Shown here: piece after piece, positions 56,145 through 64,000 of the stretch
Layout of the letters: each line of letters begins with the position of its first letter
How positions within the stretch are numbered: the first letter of the stretch is position 1
Origin: Komagataeibacter saccharivorans
GTDB lineage: Bacteria; Pseudomonadota; Alphaproteobacteria; Acetobacterales; Acetobacteraceae
NCBI RefSeq assembly: GCF_003207825.1
Contig: NZ_NKTY01000001.1
Location: 124,001 to 188,000, forward strand
Reading direction: 5' to 3'
Length of the DNA: 64,000 nucleotides
Notes under the pieces: model-generated
The model's input: only the letters and a program-made list of their open reading frames with translations
Databases searched by the model: none
Told to the model about the DNA's origin: nothing
Program-made: the position numbers and the translations under genes

Positions 56145-57929
56145 CTAAAGGGTGAAAGCCTGATTGCGCACCATGCGCGCATACAGTCCGTCATGCTGGA
56201 TCAGGGCATCATGCGTGCCGCATTCCACCGCCCTGCCCGCCGCCATCACCACCACAAGGTCGGCAGACCGGACGGTGGACAGTCGATGCGCGACGACGAT
56301 GGTTGTCCGCTCATGGCGCAGGTGGGCAAGGGCCTGCTGGACAATGGCCTCGCTCTCGCTGTCCAGCGCGCTGGTGGCTTCATCAAGCAGCAGCACGCGG
56401 GGATTGCGCAGCAGGGCGCGTGCAAGTGCCACACGCTGCCGCTGGCCGCCAGACAGGCGCTGCCCTCCCGGCCCGACCCGCGTATGGTAGCCCTGCGGCA
56501 GGGCCTGAATGAATTCATCTGCCGCCGCGGCACGCGCGGCGTCGCGCACCTGCGCATCCGTCGCCTGCGGGTTGCCCATGCGGATGTTGTCCACGACCGG
56601 CAGGTCAAACAGCAACGTATCCTGACTGACATAGGCAATTGCATCGCGCAGTTCAGGCAGGATCAGGTGCCGCAGATCAACGCCATCAAGCGTGATGCGA
56701 CCGCCCGATACGTCATGCAGGCGCGGGATCAGGGACAGCGCCGTCGACTTGCCCGCGCCCGATGGTCCGACCAGCGCCACGGTCAGACCCGGCCGGGCGA
56801 TGAAATCCAGCCCGTCCAGCCCCATGCGCCCATCAGGATACTGAAAGGAAACCTGCTCGAAACACAGTTCGCCATGGCCTGCAGGCAGCCCGACCGCATC
56901 GGGCGCCTGCGCCACCGCCACGGGTTCGTCAATCACGTCAAAGACCCGTTGCAGGCCGCCAAGCCCTTCCTGCAGGGCGATGTTGAGGGTACCCAGCGCA
57001 CGCAGCGGACGGGCAGCCAGAAGCAGGGCCGCGACAAAACCGGAAAAATCGCCAAGCGTCGCGCCGCCCTGCGTCGCCCGCCAGCCCGCGAAGCCCAGAA
57101 CGGCGGCCACGGCGATCCCGCCCAGTACCTCCAGCATCGGATCAACACGGGCGCGTCCCCGCGCAATGCGCAGCAGACGGTCATGCAGCACGTCCAGAAC
57201 GTTATCCGCACGCGCCTGCTCGGCCTGTTCCAGACGATAGACGCGGATGGTACGCGACTGGTTGAAGCTTTCCGCCAGCATGGCGCTGGTCTCGCCTATC
57301 TGCTCATGCACCCCGCCGGATTCCCGTCGCAGCCGTTTGCCCAGCTTACGCACCGGCATGGCGGCGATCGGATACAGCACGGCGGCGATCAGGCTCAGTT
57401 CCCAGTCCATATACAGCATGGAGGCAATCAGCCCCACCACCGTAACACCGTCGCCCAGGGCGTTGGTGGCACGGATCATCGCCTCCCGAATCGAGACGGC
57501 ATCGGTGGTGAACCGCGCGGCGATCTGGGCCGGGGCCTCGGTTTCGATACGGGAAATATCGGCATGGACCAGATGGTGGAACATCCGCCCCTGCAGGCCA
57601 CGAATGACGATCAGCACCAGCGACTGCACCGCGATGGACTGCCCGTACTGGGAGATGGCCTTCGCCACCGTAATCACCACGACCAGAAGCGGCACCTGAT
57701 AAAGTATGCGCGGATCATGGGCTGCGAACATGTCCAGCGCGCGCTGGATCACCAGCGGATAAAGCGCGCTGAATATGGCCATGAGCGCGGTCATGACCAT
57801 AACCCCCAGTATGCGCAGCTTGTGACCGGCCAGTTCATCGCGCCACAGCCGCCGCATGAGGCGACGCGACGGCACCGTATCGGCCTGCGGGGCCTGTCGG
57901 TCTGGTCCGGGCGTTGGAATTACGTTCAT
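56145..57929 (-). CDS. MsbA-like ABC exporter (fused TM and ATPase)
   Basis: 594 residues. Transmembrane domain about 40-330 (six TMs; LGVMVMTALMAIFSALYPLV, TDAVSIREAMIRATNALGDG, VHEQIGETSAMLAESF). ATPase domain: Walker A VGPSGAGKST, Q-loop VSQDTLLFD, signature RLSGGQRQRVALARAL, Walker B VLLLDEATSALDSESE and H-loop VVAHRLSTV. MsbA flips lipid A core; this family also includes lipid and drug exporters, so the substrate is not certain. Start chosen at MNVIPTPG; the open frame upstream lies over the CCA gene. Confidence 0.9.
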   Translation of the reverse strand: MNVIPTPGPDRQAPQADTVPSRRLMRRLWRDELAGHKLRILGVMVMTALMAIFSALYPLVIQRALDMFAAHDPRILYQVPLLVVVITVAKAISQYGQSIAVQSLVLIVIRGLQGRMFHHLVHADISRIETEAPAQIAARFTTDAVSIREAMIRATNALGDGVTVVGLIASMLYMDWELSLIAAVLYPIAAMPVRKLGKRLRRESGGVHEQIGETSAMLAESFNQSRTIRVYRLEQAEQARADNVLDVLHDRLLRIARGRARVDPMLEVLGGIAVAAVLGFAGWRATQGGATLGDFSGFVAALLLAARPLRALGTLNIALQEGLGGLQRVFDVIDEPVAVAQAPDAVGLPAGHGELCFEQVSFQYPDGRMGLDGLDFIARPGLTVALVGPSGAGKSTALSLIPRLHDVSGGRITLDGVDLRHLILPELRDAIAYVSQDTLLFDLPVVDNIRMGNPQATDAQVRDAARAAAADEFIQALPQGYHTRVGPGGQRLSGGQRQRVALARALLRNPRVLLLDEATSALDSESEAIVQQALAHLRHERTTIVVAHRLSTVRSADLVVVMAAGRAVECGTHDALIQHDGLYARMVRNQAFTL

Positions 57930-57981
57930 TCGTCGGCCTATAACGGCAAGCCTGTGCAAAACAAAGTGCCGCGACATACGG

Positions 57982-59205
57982 TTACAAATTATGTCCGACC
58001 CGCCGCAGGACGTCATGCATATGCCGCAGGCAGGCGGCATGATCCGCAACGCACCCGTTATCCAGCCACCACTGGCGCATTTCCACCAGCGCCCGCCCCA
58101 CCCCCACGCCGGGCGCGCAGCCTGCCGCCACAAGATCACGTCCGGTCAGGGGAAAGACCGGACGTGGCATTTTTTCCAGCCGGTGGCGCAGCGCATCCCA
58201 CTGCATGTCGGGCTGCCCGATCCGGTCGGCCTGACACAGCCATGTGCGCCACAGCAGGTCACGCAGGGCATGGTCGGCCAGCAGGCGGGCAAGCGTGCCC
58301 GCATCCATGCCGGGCAGCGGCACGGCATCCCCGCGTGTCTGCGCCAGCGCCGTTCCATCGGCACGCGACAGTTTCAGCCGCCGGGCCACGGCGCGCACAT
58401 CGCCTGCTACAAGGGACGCAAGACGCAGCACCGCATCCGCTGGCGCGCCACAGGCCAGCAGCCTGCCCACGCGCACCATGTCGCAGCCTTCTGGCAGGAC
58501 ATGGTCCAGCACACCGCTGGCCTGCATCTGTTCCAGCGTTTCCATGACATTGGGGCCGACAAGGATACGCCGCAGTTCCGACCAGACGCGCTCGACCGAA
58601 AGACGCTCGATCAGGGCAGCCAGATCGGTGATGGCCGCCATGGCCGCCGCATCCGGCCTGCCCCGGCCATAACGGGCCTGAAAGCGGAAAAAGCGCAGGA
58701 TACGCAGGGCGTCCTCGGTAATGCGCTGGCGGGCGTCGCCTACAAACCGCACACATCCCGCCGCAAGGTCGGCCTGACCATTGAAAGCGTCATGCACCAC
58801 GCCTGCCCGGTCGCATGACATGGCGTTGATGGTGAAATCGCGTCGTGCCGCATCCTCGCGCCAGTCATGGGTCCATGCGACGGTGGCGTGGCGACCGTCG
58901 GTTTCCTCATCGCGGCGCAGGGTCGTGATCTCGAACGGACGGCCATCCAGAACCGCCGTCACCGTTCCGTGGGCAAGGCCCGTCGGCACCACCTTGATCC
59001 CGGCATGGCCAAGGCGTTCCATCACCTCCTCCGGCGTGTGGGGGGAAGCCAGATCCATGTCCGTCACCGTCCGCCCGCACAGAAGATCGCGCACAGCCCC
59101 ACCCACCAGCCGCGCATCGGGCACGATGGCCCATAGCGTATCCAGTTGCCGCGCCACATCGGGCATATCGCGACGCAGGCGGACAAGCGGGCTATCTACC
59201 GTCAT
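57982..59205 (-). CDS. CCA tRNA nucleotidyltransferase / poly(A) polymerase family
   Basis: Class II nucleotidyltransferase, 407 residues. Head domain: LVGGAVRDLLCGRTVTDMDL (the GG-x9-D-x-D active site), FEITTLRRDEETDGRHATVA, DAARRDFTINAM and RIVD-like VRFVGDARQRITEDALRILR. The tail binds RNA. It probably adds CCA ends to tRNA; it could be PcnB-like, which cannot be told by eye. ATG overlaps the DUF1285 stop (ATGA). Confidence 0.92.
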   Translation of the reverse strand: MTVDSPLVRLRRDMPDVARQLDTLWAIVPDARLVGGAVRDLLCGRTVTDMDLASPHTPEEVMERLGHAGIKVVPTGLAHGTVTAVLDGRPFEITTLRRDEETDGRHATVAWTHDWREDAARRDFTINAMSCDRAGVVHDAFNGQADLAAGCVRFVGDARQRITEDALRILRFFRFQARYGRGRPDAAAMAAITDLAALIERLSVERVWSELRRILVGPNVMETLEQMQASGVLDHVLPEGCDMVRVGRLLACGAPADAVLRLASLVAGDVRAVARRLKLSRADGTALAQTRGDAVPLPGMDAGTLARLLADHALRDLLWRTWLCQADRIGQPDMQWDALRHRLEKMPRPVFPLTGRDLVAAGCAPGVGVGRALVEMRQWWLDNGCVADHAACLRHMHDVLRRVGHNL

Positions 59206-59777
59206 GAACAGCCTTCAGCCGGCATGGCCGACAGGGGGAAGAAGACATTCTGGCTCCACACTCCCAGACAGGGCACGCCCCGGTGATGTCCTGCCACCGC
59301 CAGCGCCGCCAGTTCGTAATAGACGGGACGGGCGATGCGGGCTTCGACAGGTAAAGCCCCGTCCCCGTCACGCACATGGATGTAGGGTACCGGCCCGGTG
59401 CCGCAGCTTTCGCACGGCACGTCCCAGTCGCAGCGAATCGGATGCGACGGCCCGGCACAGATCACCTGATCGACATTGGTGCGAAACGACAGCACCTGCC
59501 CGCGCCCGCAGCCATGCCATTCCAGTTCGGTTGCGACGAAGGGTGCGTCCTCCACCTCTATCGTGCCCTGTTCTACCGGTGTCTGTAACCGGTAGCCGCC
59601 CTGCGCATCGCGGCGCAGGGTGGATGCGAACAGGCACACCATCGGTTTGCGGCGGATCGGGCTGCCCCGGTACAGCCATGTCCCGTCCCGCTGGATCAGA
59701 AAAGGCAGCGCGCCACATGTGGTCGCCGACTGCAGGTTTGGATGCGGCTGGATCTCTCCAGCCTCGAAATCGTCCAT
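59202..59777 (-). CDS. DUF1285 family protein
   Basis: 191 residues. Recognised by LPFLIQRDGTWLYRGSPIRR near the start, with ELEWHGCGRGQVLSFRTNVD and RPVYYELAALAVAG later. Function unknown; the family is usually encoded between moxR and a CCA-type enzyme in alphaproteobacteria, as here. Start is the ATG giving MDDFEAGE; a TTG just before it is possible. Divergent from moxR with 94 bp between them. Four Cys in CESCGTG and elsewhere are not a recognised metal motif. Confidence 0.87.
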   Translation of the reverse strand: MDDFEAGEIQPHPNLQSATTCGALPFLIQRDGTWLYRGSPIRRKPMVCLFASTLRRDAQGGYRLQTPVEQGTIEVEDAPFVATELEWHGCGRGQVLSFRTNVDQVICAGPSHPIRCDWDVPCESCGTGPVPYIHVRDGDGALPVEARIARPVYYELAALAVAGHHRGVPCLGVWSQNVFFPLSAMPAEGCS

Positions 59778-59871
59778 CAATTGCGTTAACCCGACACTAT
59801 GGAAGCTGCTTGACTTGATATAGGGATCAACACCGGCTTGATGAAACCCCCGGACCTGTCAGACTGTTGGA

Positions 59872-60924
59872 ATGATGACCATGGATGATAATTCGCCCCT
59901 CCATGCAGCGCCGCAGGCGGGCATGACATTTTCCACTGCCCTGACCGGCGAACAGATCGCCGCGCAGGCCGAAGCCATGGCCGGCCGCCTCAAGCAGGCG
60001 CGTACGGAACTGGGCCGTGTCATCCTTGGTCAGGACCGGGTGATCGAGCTTGTGCTGACCAGCATCCTTGCGGGTGGCCATGCGCTGCTGGTCGGTGCGC
60101 CGGGACTGGGCAAGACGCTGCTGGTCACGACGCTGGGCCGTGTGATGGGCATGGATGCGCGACGCGTGCAGTTCACGCCCGACCTCATGCCGTCAGATAT
60201 TCTGGGCAGCGAAATCCTTGATGAGGATGAAAGCGGCCGCCGCAGCTTCCGTTTCGTGGCGGGGCCGGTGTTCTGCCAGTTGCTCATGGCCGATGAAATC
60301 AACCGCGCCAGCCCCCGCACCCAGTCCGCCCTGCTGCAGGCGATGCAGGAGCGCGAGGTCGCGATCGCCGGGACCAACCACCTGCTGCCGCGCCCCTTCC
60401 ATGTGCTGGCGACCCAGAACCCGATCGAGCAGGAAGGCACCTACCCCCTGCCCGAAGCCCAGCTTGACCGTTTCATGATGCAGGTCACGCTCGATTTCCC
60501 GGACATTCAGGCCGAACGCGCCATGCTGCTGGCCACCACGGGCACCACCACCGCCACCGCCAGTCCGGTGCTGGGTGCAGCCGACGTGCTGCACGCGCAG
60601 GGGCTGGTCCGCGCCCTGCCGGTGGGCGAACAGGTCGTGGATGCGATCGTGCGCCTTGTCCGCTCCGCCCGCCCCGAAACCACCGATGATCCCGTGATAC
60701 GCGAAGCCGTGGCATGGGGTCCCGGCCCCCGCGCCGCACAGGCCCTGATGCTGGCCACCCGTGCGCGCGCCCTGCTGGACGGGCGGCTTTCCCCCACCAT
60801 TGCGGATGTGGCGGCGCTGGCGCATCCCATCCTTGTCCACCGCATGGCCCTGTCCTTTACCGCGCGGGCGGAAAATACCAGCCTGTCGGGACTGGTCGAT
60901 ACGCTGGTCGGGCGGATCGGCTGA
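59872..60924 (+). CDS. MoxR-family AAA+ ATPase
   Basis: 350 residues. AAA+ chaperone-like ATPase that acts with DUF58 and VWA-type proteins on metalloenzyme or complex maturation. Walker A GAPGLGKTLLVTTLG, Walker B LLMADEINRASP, sensor FHVLATQNPIEQEGTYPLPE, and AQLDRFMMQV. The lid domain follows (about 240-350). First of three coupled genes: the DUF58 gene starts 3 bp later. Confidence 0.95.
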   Translation: MMTMDDNSPLHAAPQAGMTFSTALTGEQIAAQAEAMAGRLKQARTELGRVILGQDRVIELVLTSILAGGHALLVGAPGLGKTLLVTTLGRVMGMDARRVQFTPDLMPSDILGSEILDEDESGRRSFRFVAGPVFCQLLMADEINRASPRTQSALLQAMQEREVAIAGTNHLLPRPFHVLATQNPIEQEGTYPLPEAQLDRFMMQVTLDFPDIQAERAMLLATTGTTTATASPVLGAADVLHAQGLVRALPVGEQVVDAIVRLVRSARPETTDDPVIREAVAWGPGPRAAQALMLATRARALLDGRLSPTIADVAALAHPILVHRMALSFTARAENTSLSGLVDTLVGRIG

Positions 60925-60926
60925 CC

Positions 60927-61928
60927 TTGCCTGCTCCCCTGTCCTTCCTCTCACGCCTGTCACGTCGCGCCCGGCAGGCTACCGGACGGCCCGCGCCAGC
61001 GCCGGATGCGACGGGCGGGACGTTCCTGCCCCGCAATGCGGTTTCCGCCACGGCGCTGGCCGATTCACTGGCCAGCAGGCTGCCCGCGCTGATCGTGACC
61101 GCCCGCCGCATTGCGGAAAATACCGGTCAGGGTGCCCATCCGCGCCGCAAGGCCGGACAGGGGGACGAATTCTGGCAGTACCGGCCCGCGGCACCCGGTG
61201 AACCCAGCACCCATATCGACTGGCGGCAGTCCGCGCGGGGCGACAGGGCTTTCGTGCGTGAGCGTGAGGCCCAGACCCCGCACACCATCTGCCTGTGGTG
61301 CGATAACAGCGCCTCCATGCGGTGGCATTCGGATGACGCGCTGCCACTCAAGGCCGAAAGCGCCTTCGTTCTGGCGCTGGCCAGCGCCGCCATGCTGCTG
61401 CGACGGGGCGAACATATCCGGCTGCTCGATACGGGTGGCGGGCCGCCCCTGCGGCTGCAGGGACGGCATGCACTGGAACAGATGGCGCATGGCCTGATCG
61501 CATCCCTCCGCCGGGCGGCGGATGAGGCCACCCTGCCGCAGCCTGCCGCAATCCCCACGCGCAGCCGCGTGCTGCTGTTTGGCGACGGGCTGTATCCCCC
61601 AGCCCTGTTCACGACATTCCTGCGCGCGCTGACCGCCCGGCAGGCAATTGGCACGCTGGTGGAAATCATCGACCCGGCGGAGACGACCCTGCCCTATGAA
61701 GGCCATGTCCGCTTTACCGGACTGGAGGAGGAATCGGCCCTGCTGCTGACCGGCGGCCCGGAACTGCGCCAGGGTTATGCAGCGGTATGGAAACGTCATC
61801 AGGAACGGCTGCGCGGCCTGTGTCAGGCGGCGGGCAGCCTGCCGGTGCCCTATATGACCGACCAGCCGCCTGAAAAGGCGCTGCTGGCGCTGCACGCGCT
61901 GCTGGGCATGGGGGGCAACAGGCCATGA
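60927..61928 (+). CDS. DUF58 domain protein
   Basis: 333 residues from a TTG start 3 bp after moxR (no ATG or GTG nearby in frame). DUF58 motif: GQGDEFWQYRPAAPGEPSTH, IDWRQSARGDRAFVREREAQ. A VWA-like part follows (CLWCDNSASMRWHS), MIDAS-like D-x-S-x-S pattern present as DNSAS. Works with MoxR in known operons; client unknown. Its stop overlaps the next gene by four bases (ATGA). Confidence 0.88.
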   Translation: MPAPLSFLSRLSRRARQATGRPAPAPDATGGTFLPRNAVSATALADSLASRLPALIVTARRIAENTGQGAHPRRKAGQGDEFWQYRPAAPGEPSTHIDWRQSARGDRAFVREREAQTPHTICLWCDNSASMRWHSDDALPLKAESAFVLALASAAMLLRRGEHIRLLDTGGGPPLRLQGRHALEQMAHGLIASLRRAADEATLPQPAAIPTRSRVLLFGDGLYPPALFTTFLRALTARQAIGTLVEIIDPAETTLPYEGHVRFTGLEEESALLLTGGPELRQGYAAVWKRHQERLRGLCQAAGSLPVPYMTDQPPEKALLALHALLGMGGNRP

Positions 61929-64000
61929 TCCTGCTTGCGCCGTGGATGTTGCTGGGCCTTGTCGCCCTGCCTGTAGTGTGGTGGCTGCTGCATGCGCTGC
62001 CACCCGCGCCCAGATCCCAGTCCTTTCCGCCCGTCCGGTTGCTGGCGCAGCTTGATTCATCGCCGCCGGATGCGACCTCCGCCCCGTTATGGCGGCTTCT
62101 GTTGCGCTGTCTTGCGGTGCTGCTGCTGGTTCTTGGGCTGGCTCAGCCCATCTTTCCGCGCGGACAGACCGGCATGGCAGATGCAGACTGCCTGATCGTG
62201 CTCGATAACGGCTGGGCTGCAGCCTCCACATGGCCGCAGCGTCTCCGCGCGCTGGATGGCATGCTCGATCATCTGGCCCGTACCAGGCATACCGTTCGCC
62301 TGCTGCTGACCGCGCGCAGCGATGCGCTTGATACGCCCGCCGTGCAACCCGCCCGGCAGGCCGCCGTGCTGCGCGGGATCATTGATCCCATGCTGCCGCG
62401 TTCATGGCCAGTGGACCGCGTGGCCGCGACACACGCACTGGAACAGCTTGCGCAGCAGAACTGGCATGGTCCCGTCCTGTATATCGCCGATGGACTGGCG
62501 ACTTCCGCCGATGCCGGTTTCGCCGCCGCACTTTCGCGGATCGGTCCGGTGCATGAAATGCAGCTACCGAATTCGGACATCACGCTGCTGGCGCCATCCG
62601 GCGGGGACAGCAGCCTTGCCACCCGCATCCGCGCCGTGCCGCGTGCCTTCCCGCGCAACTGGCAGCTTCGCCTTGAAACCCCGACCGGCGGCACGCTCGG
62701 GCTGCTGCCCGTCAGCATGCCAGCGGGCGCGGACCATGTGGATGTAAAGCCCGACCTGCCCGCCGAAATGCGCGGCAAGATCGATCATCTTTCGCTGGAC
62801 GGCGTGGCGGGGCCTGCGGGCATCCGCCTGCTGGATGAGCGCGAACGCCAGCGCCCGGTGGGGCTGATCGCCAGTTCCGCTTCGGATACGCCGCTCATGG
62901 GCAGCCTGTTCTACCTTCGCCGCGCATTGCAGCCGAGTGCCGAACTGCGTGAAGGCGATCTGGATACCCTGCTTTCACGCCCGCTATCGGTCATCATCGC
63001 GCCCGATGGCACGCTGGGCAATCCCGACAGCCGCAGAAAAGTTGAAGCATGGGTGCGCGCGGGTGGCACGCTGATCCGCTTTGCCGGACCGCTGCTGATT
63101 CAGGGAACGGATACGCCCGACCACGCCCCTTCAGGCCCGGATGCGCTGCTGCCGGTGCCGCTTATGGGCGGCGAACGCGTGCTGGGCGGCACCATGTCAT
63201 GGAGCAGACCGGAAGCCCTTGCGCCCTTCCCGGCGTCGTCCCCGTTTCATGACCTTGATATTCCCGCCGATGTCACCGTCTCGCGTCAGGTTCTGGCACA
63301 GCCTTCCACCGATCTGGACAACCATAGCTGGGCGCGACTGACGGATGGCACGCCGCTCGTTACCCATACCGCGCTGGGGGCGGGACAGGTCGTGCTGTTC
63401 CACGTCACCAGCACGGCGGAATGGTCGAACCTGCCACTGTCGGGCCTGTTCGTTGGTATGCTGCAACACCTGATCGACCAGGCATCAGGTATCGAAACCC
63501 CGGCGGGGGCAACGCTGCTTGCCCCCTATATGGTGCTGGATGGTGATGGTGCGCTGGTTTCCCCGCCCGCGGGCGTACAGGCGATGCGGGCCGACGCGTT
63601 TGGCCGGACCGCACCCTCCCCCGAGCATCCGCCCGGACTTTACGGGCCACGCAACAGCCGCCGCGCGCTCAACCCCGGCGACATGGCCCCACCCATGGTG
63701 GCCGAGGGGCCCATCGGAACCGTATCCGATCTGCGCGGACAGGTGCCCGACATCGCCATCGGGCCGCTACTTATGGTGCTGGCGACCGTGCTGCTGCTGA
63801 TTGACGGGGCCATCACGATACACCAGCGCGGGCGCAGGCTAGCACGGCGGTCCATGGCGGCAGTGCTGCTGGGGGGCTGCATGCTGCACGGACCGGCCCA
63901 TGCGGCGGACATCCCGCCCGATGTGCCCGCCGCCGCGCTGGAAACCCGGCTGGCCTATATCACGACAGGCGACAGCGAGATCGATACCGTGTCCAGAGAG
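61925..64000 (+). CDS. BatA/DUF4159-type membrane protein, C-terminus cut by window edge
   Basis: 692 residues visible. N-terminal BatA-type hairpin: LLAPWMLLGLVALPVVWWLL (TM1), and LLRCLAVLLLVLGLAQPIF (TM2, with the A-R-P-x-like end). A VWA-like region (about 80-190; CLIVLDNGWA) lacks an evident MIDAS set. A glutamine-amidotransferase-like region follows around 330-540. TM3 near 617-635 (PLLMVLATVLLLIDGAI) and a secretion-like segment AAVLLGGCMLHGPAHAA precede LAYITTGDSEID, the start of a DUF4159 domain that runs past the edge. Third gene of the moxR operon. Confidence 0.8.
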   Translation, partial: MILLAPWMLLGLVALPVVWWLLHALPPAPRSQSFPPVRLLAQLDSSPPDATSAPLWRLLLRCLAVLLLVLGLAQPIFPRGQTGMADADCLIVLDNGWAAASTWPQRLRALDGMLDHLARTRHTVRLLLTARSDALDTPAVQPARQAAVLRGIIDPMLPRSWPVDRVAATHALEQLAQQNWHGPVLYIADGLATSADAGFAAALSRIGPVHEMQLPNSDITLLAPSGGDSSLATRIRAVPRAFPRNWQLRLETPTGGTLGLLPVSMPAGADHVDVKPDLPAEMRGKIDHLSLDGVAGPAGIRLLDERERQRPVGLIASSASDTPLMGSLFYLRRALQPSAELREGDLDTLLSRPLSVIIAPDGTLGNPDSRRKVEAWVRAGGTLIRFAGPLLIQGTDTPDHAPSGPDALLPVPLMGGERVLGGTMSWSRPEALAPFPASSPFHDLDIPADVTVSRQVLAQPSTDLDNHSWARLTDGTPLVTHTALGAGQVVLFHVTSTAEWSNLPLSGLFVGMLQHLIDQASGIETPAGATLLAPYMVLDGDGALVSPPAGVQAMRADAFGRTAPSPEHPPGLYGPRNSRRALNPGDMAPPMVAEGPIGTVSDLRGQVPDIAIGPLLMVLATVLLLIDGAITIHQRGRRLARRSMAAVLLGGCMLHGPAHAADIPPDVPAAALETRLAYITTGDSEIDTVSRE

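Noticed and set aside
55845-58547. 900-codon plus-strand frame across emrA start, the ABC exporter and CCA gene
   Set aside because: Antisense to well-supported genes; composition (His, Gln, Arg) is that of a shadow frame.

Overview
The window is one gene-dense, high-GC chromosomal segment of an alphaproteobacterium. Protein sequences and gene order fit Acetobacteraceae, most likely the Komagataeibacter/Gluconacetobacter group: yqeY-dnaG-rpoD, lptF-lptG-lptD-surA-rsmA, psd-pssA, the PHA regulator phaR, and a CarA with an extra N-terminal helix-turn-helix. This taxonomic call is inference; there is no rRNA in the window. I saw no tRNA, insertion sequence, prophage or CRISPR array.

Layout. 1-3.6 kb (minus): part of a chemosensory operon, CheW / CheR-TPR / CheW / receptor, cut by the left edge. 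3.7-7.3 kb (plus): a small membrane protein, ftsE, ftsX, a DUF218 protein and plsC. 7.3-8.9 kb (minus): phaR and gloB. 8.9-11.3 kb (plus): a methyltransferase, then psd and pssA for phosphatidylethanolamine synthesis. 11.4-17.7 kb (minus): six tightly coupled genes resembling hydrogenase-4 subunits HyfB, C, E, F, G and I. The large subunit has no nickel-ligating cysteine pairs and no ferredoxin or maturation gene is present. 17.7-20.6 kb (minus): aldo/keto reductase, holC, pepA. 20.7-31.6 kb (plus): cysQ, Sua5/TsaC, a coiled-coil membrane protein, an FAD-linked 2-hydroxyacid dehydrogenase, and the LPS-export/outer-membrane group lptF-lptG-lptD-surA-rsmA. 31.6-39.6 kb (minus): cfa, the rpsF-rpsR-rplI ribosomal operon with a strong terminator, a GNAT acetyltransferase, rpoD, dnaG and yqeY. 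39.8-46.3 kb (plus): carA (HTH fusion), carB, greA and threonine ammonia-lyase, ended by a bidirectional terminator. 46.4-47.5 kb (minus): upp, msrB. 47.6-52.8 kb (plus): gpmI, an EnvC-like factor, ctpA, rppH. 52.8-59.8 kb (minus): a second Nudix enzyme, an EmrAB-type pump behind a TetR-style palindrome, an MsbA-like ABC exporter, a CCA/poly(A) polymerase family enzyme and a DUF1285 protein. 59.9-64 kb (plus): moxR, DUF58 and a DUF4159-type membrane protein cut by the right edge.

Most of this is housekeeping: envelope building, cell division, transcription, replication start, pyrimidine and arginine precursors. The unusual parts are: the HTH-CarA fusion with two plausible translation starts and tandem GGGAA-N5-TTCCC palindromes in its promoter region; the nickel-less Hyf-like membrane complex, whose first gene seems to need an ATT start; the Wsp-like chemosensory cluster; and an orphan TetR-type operator in front of the drug pump.
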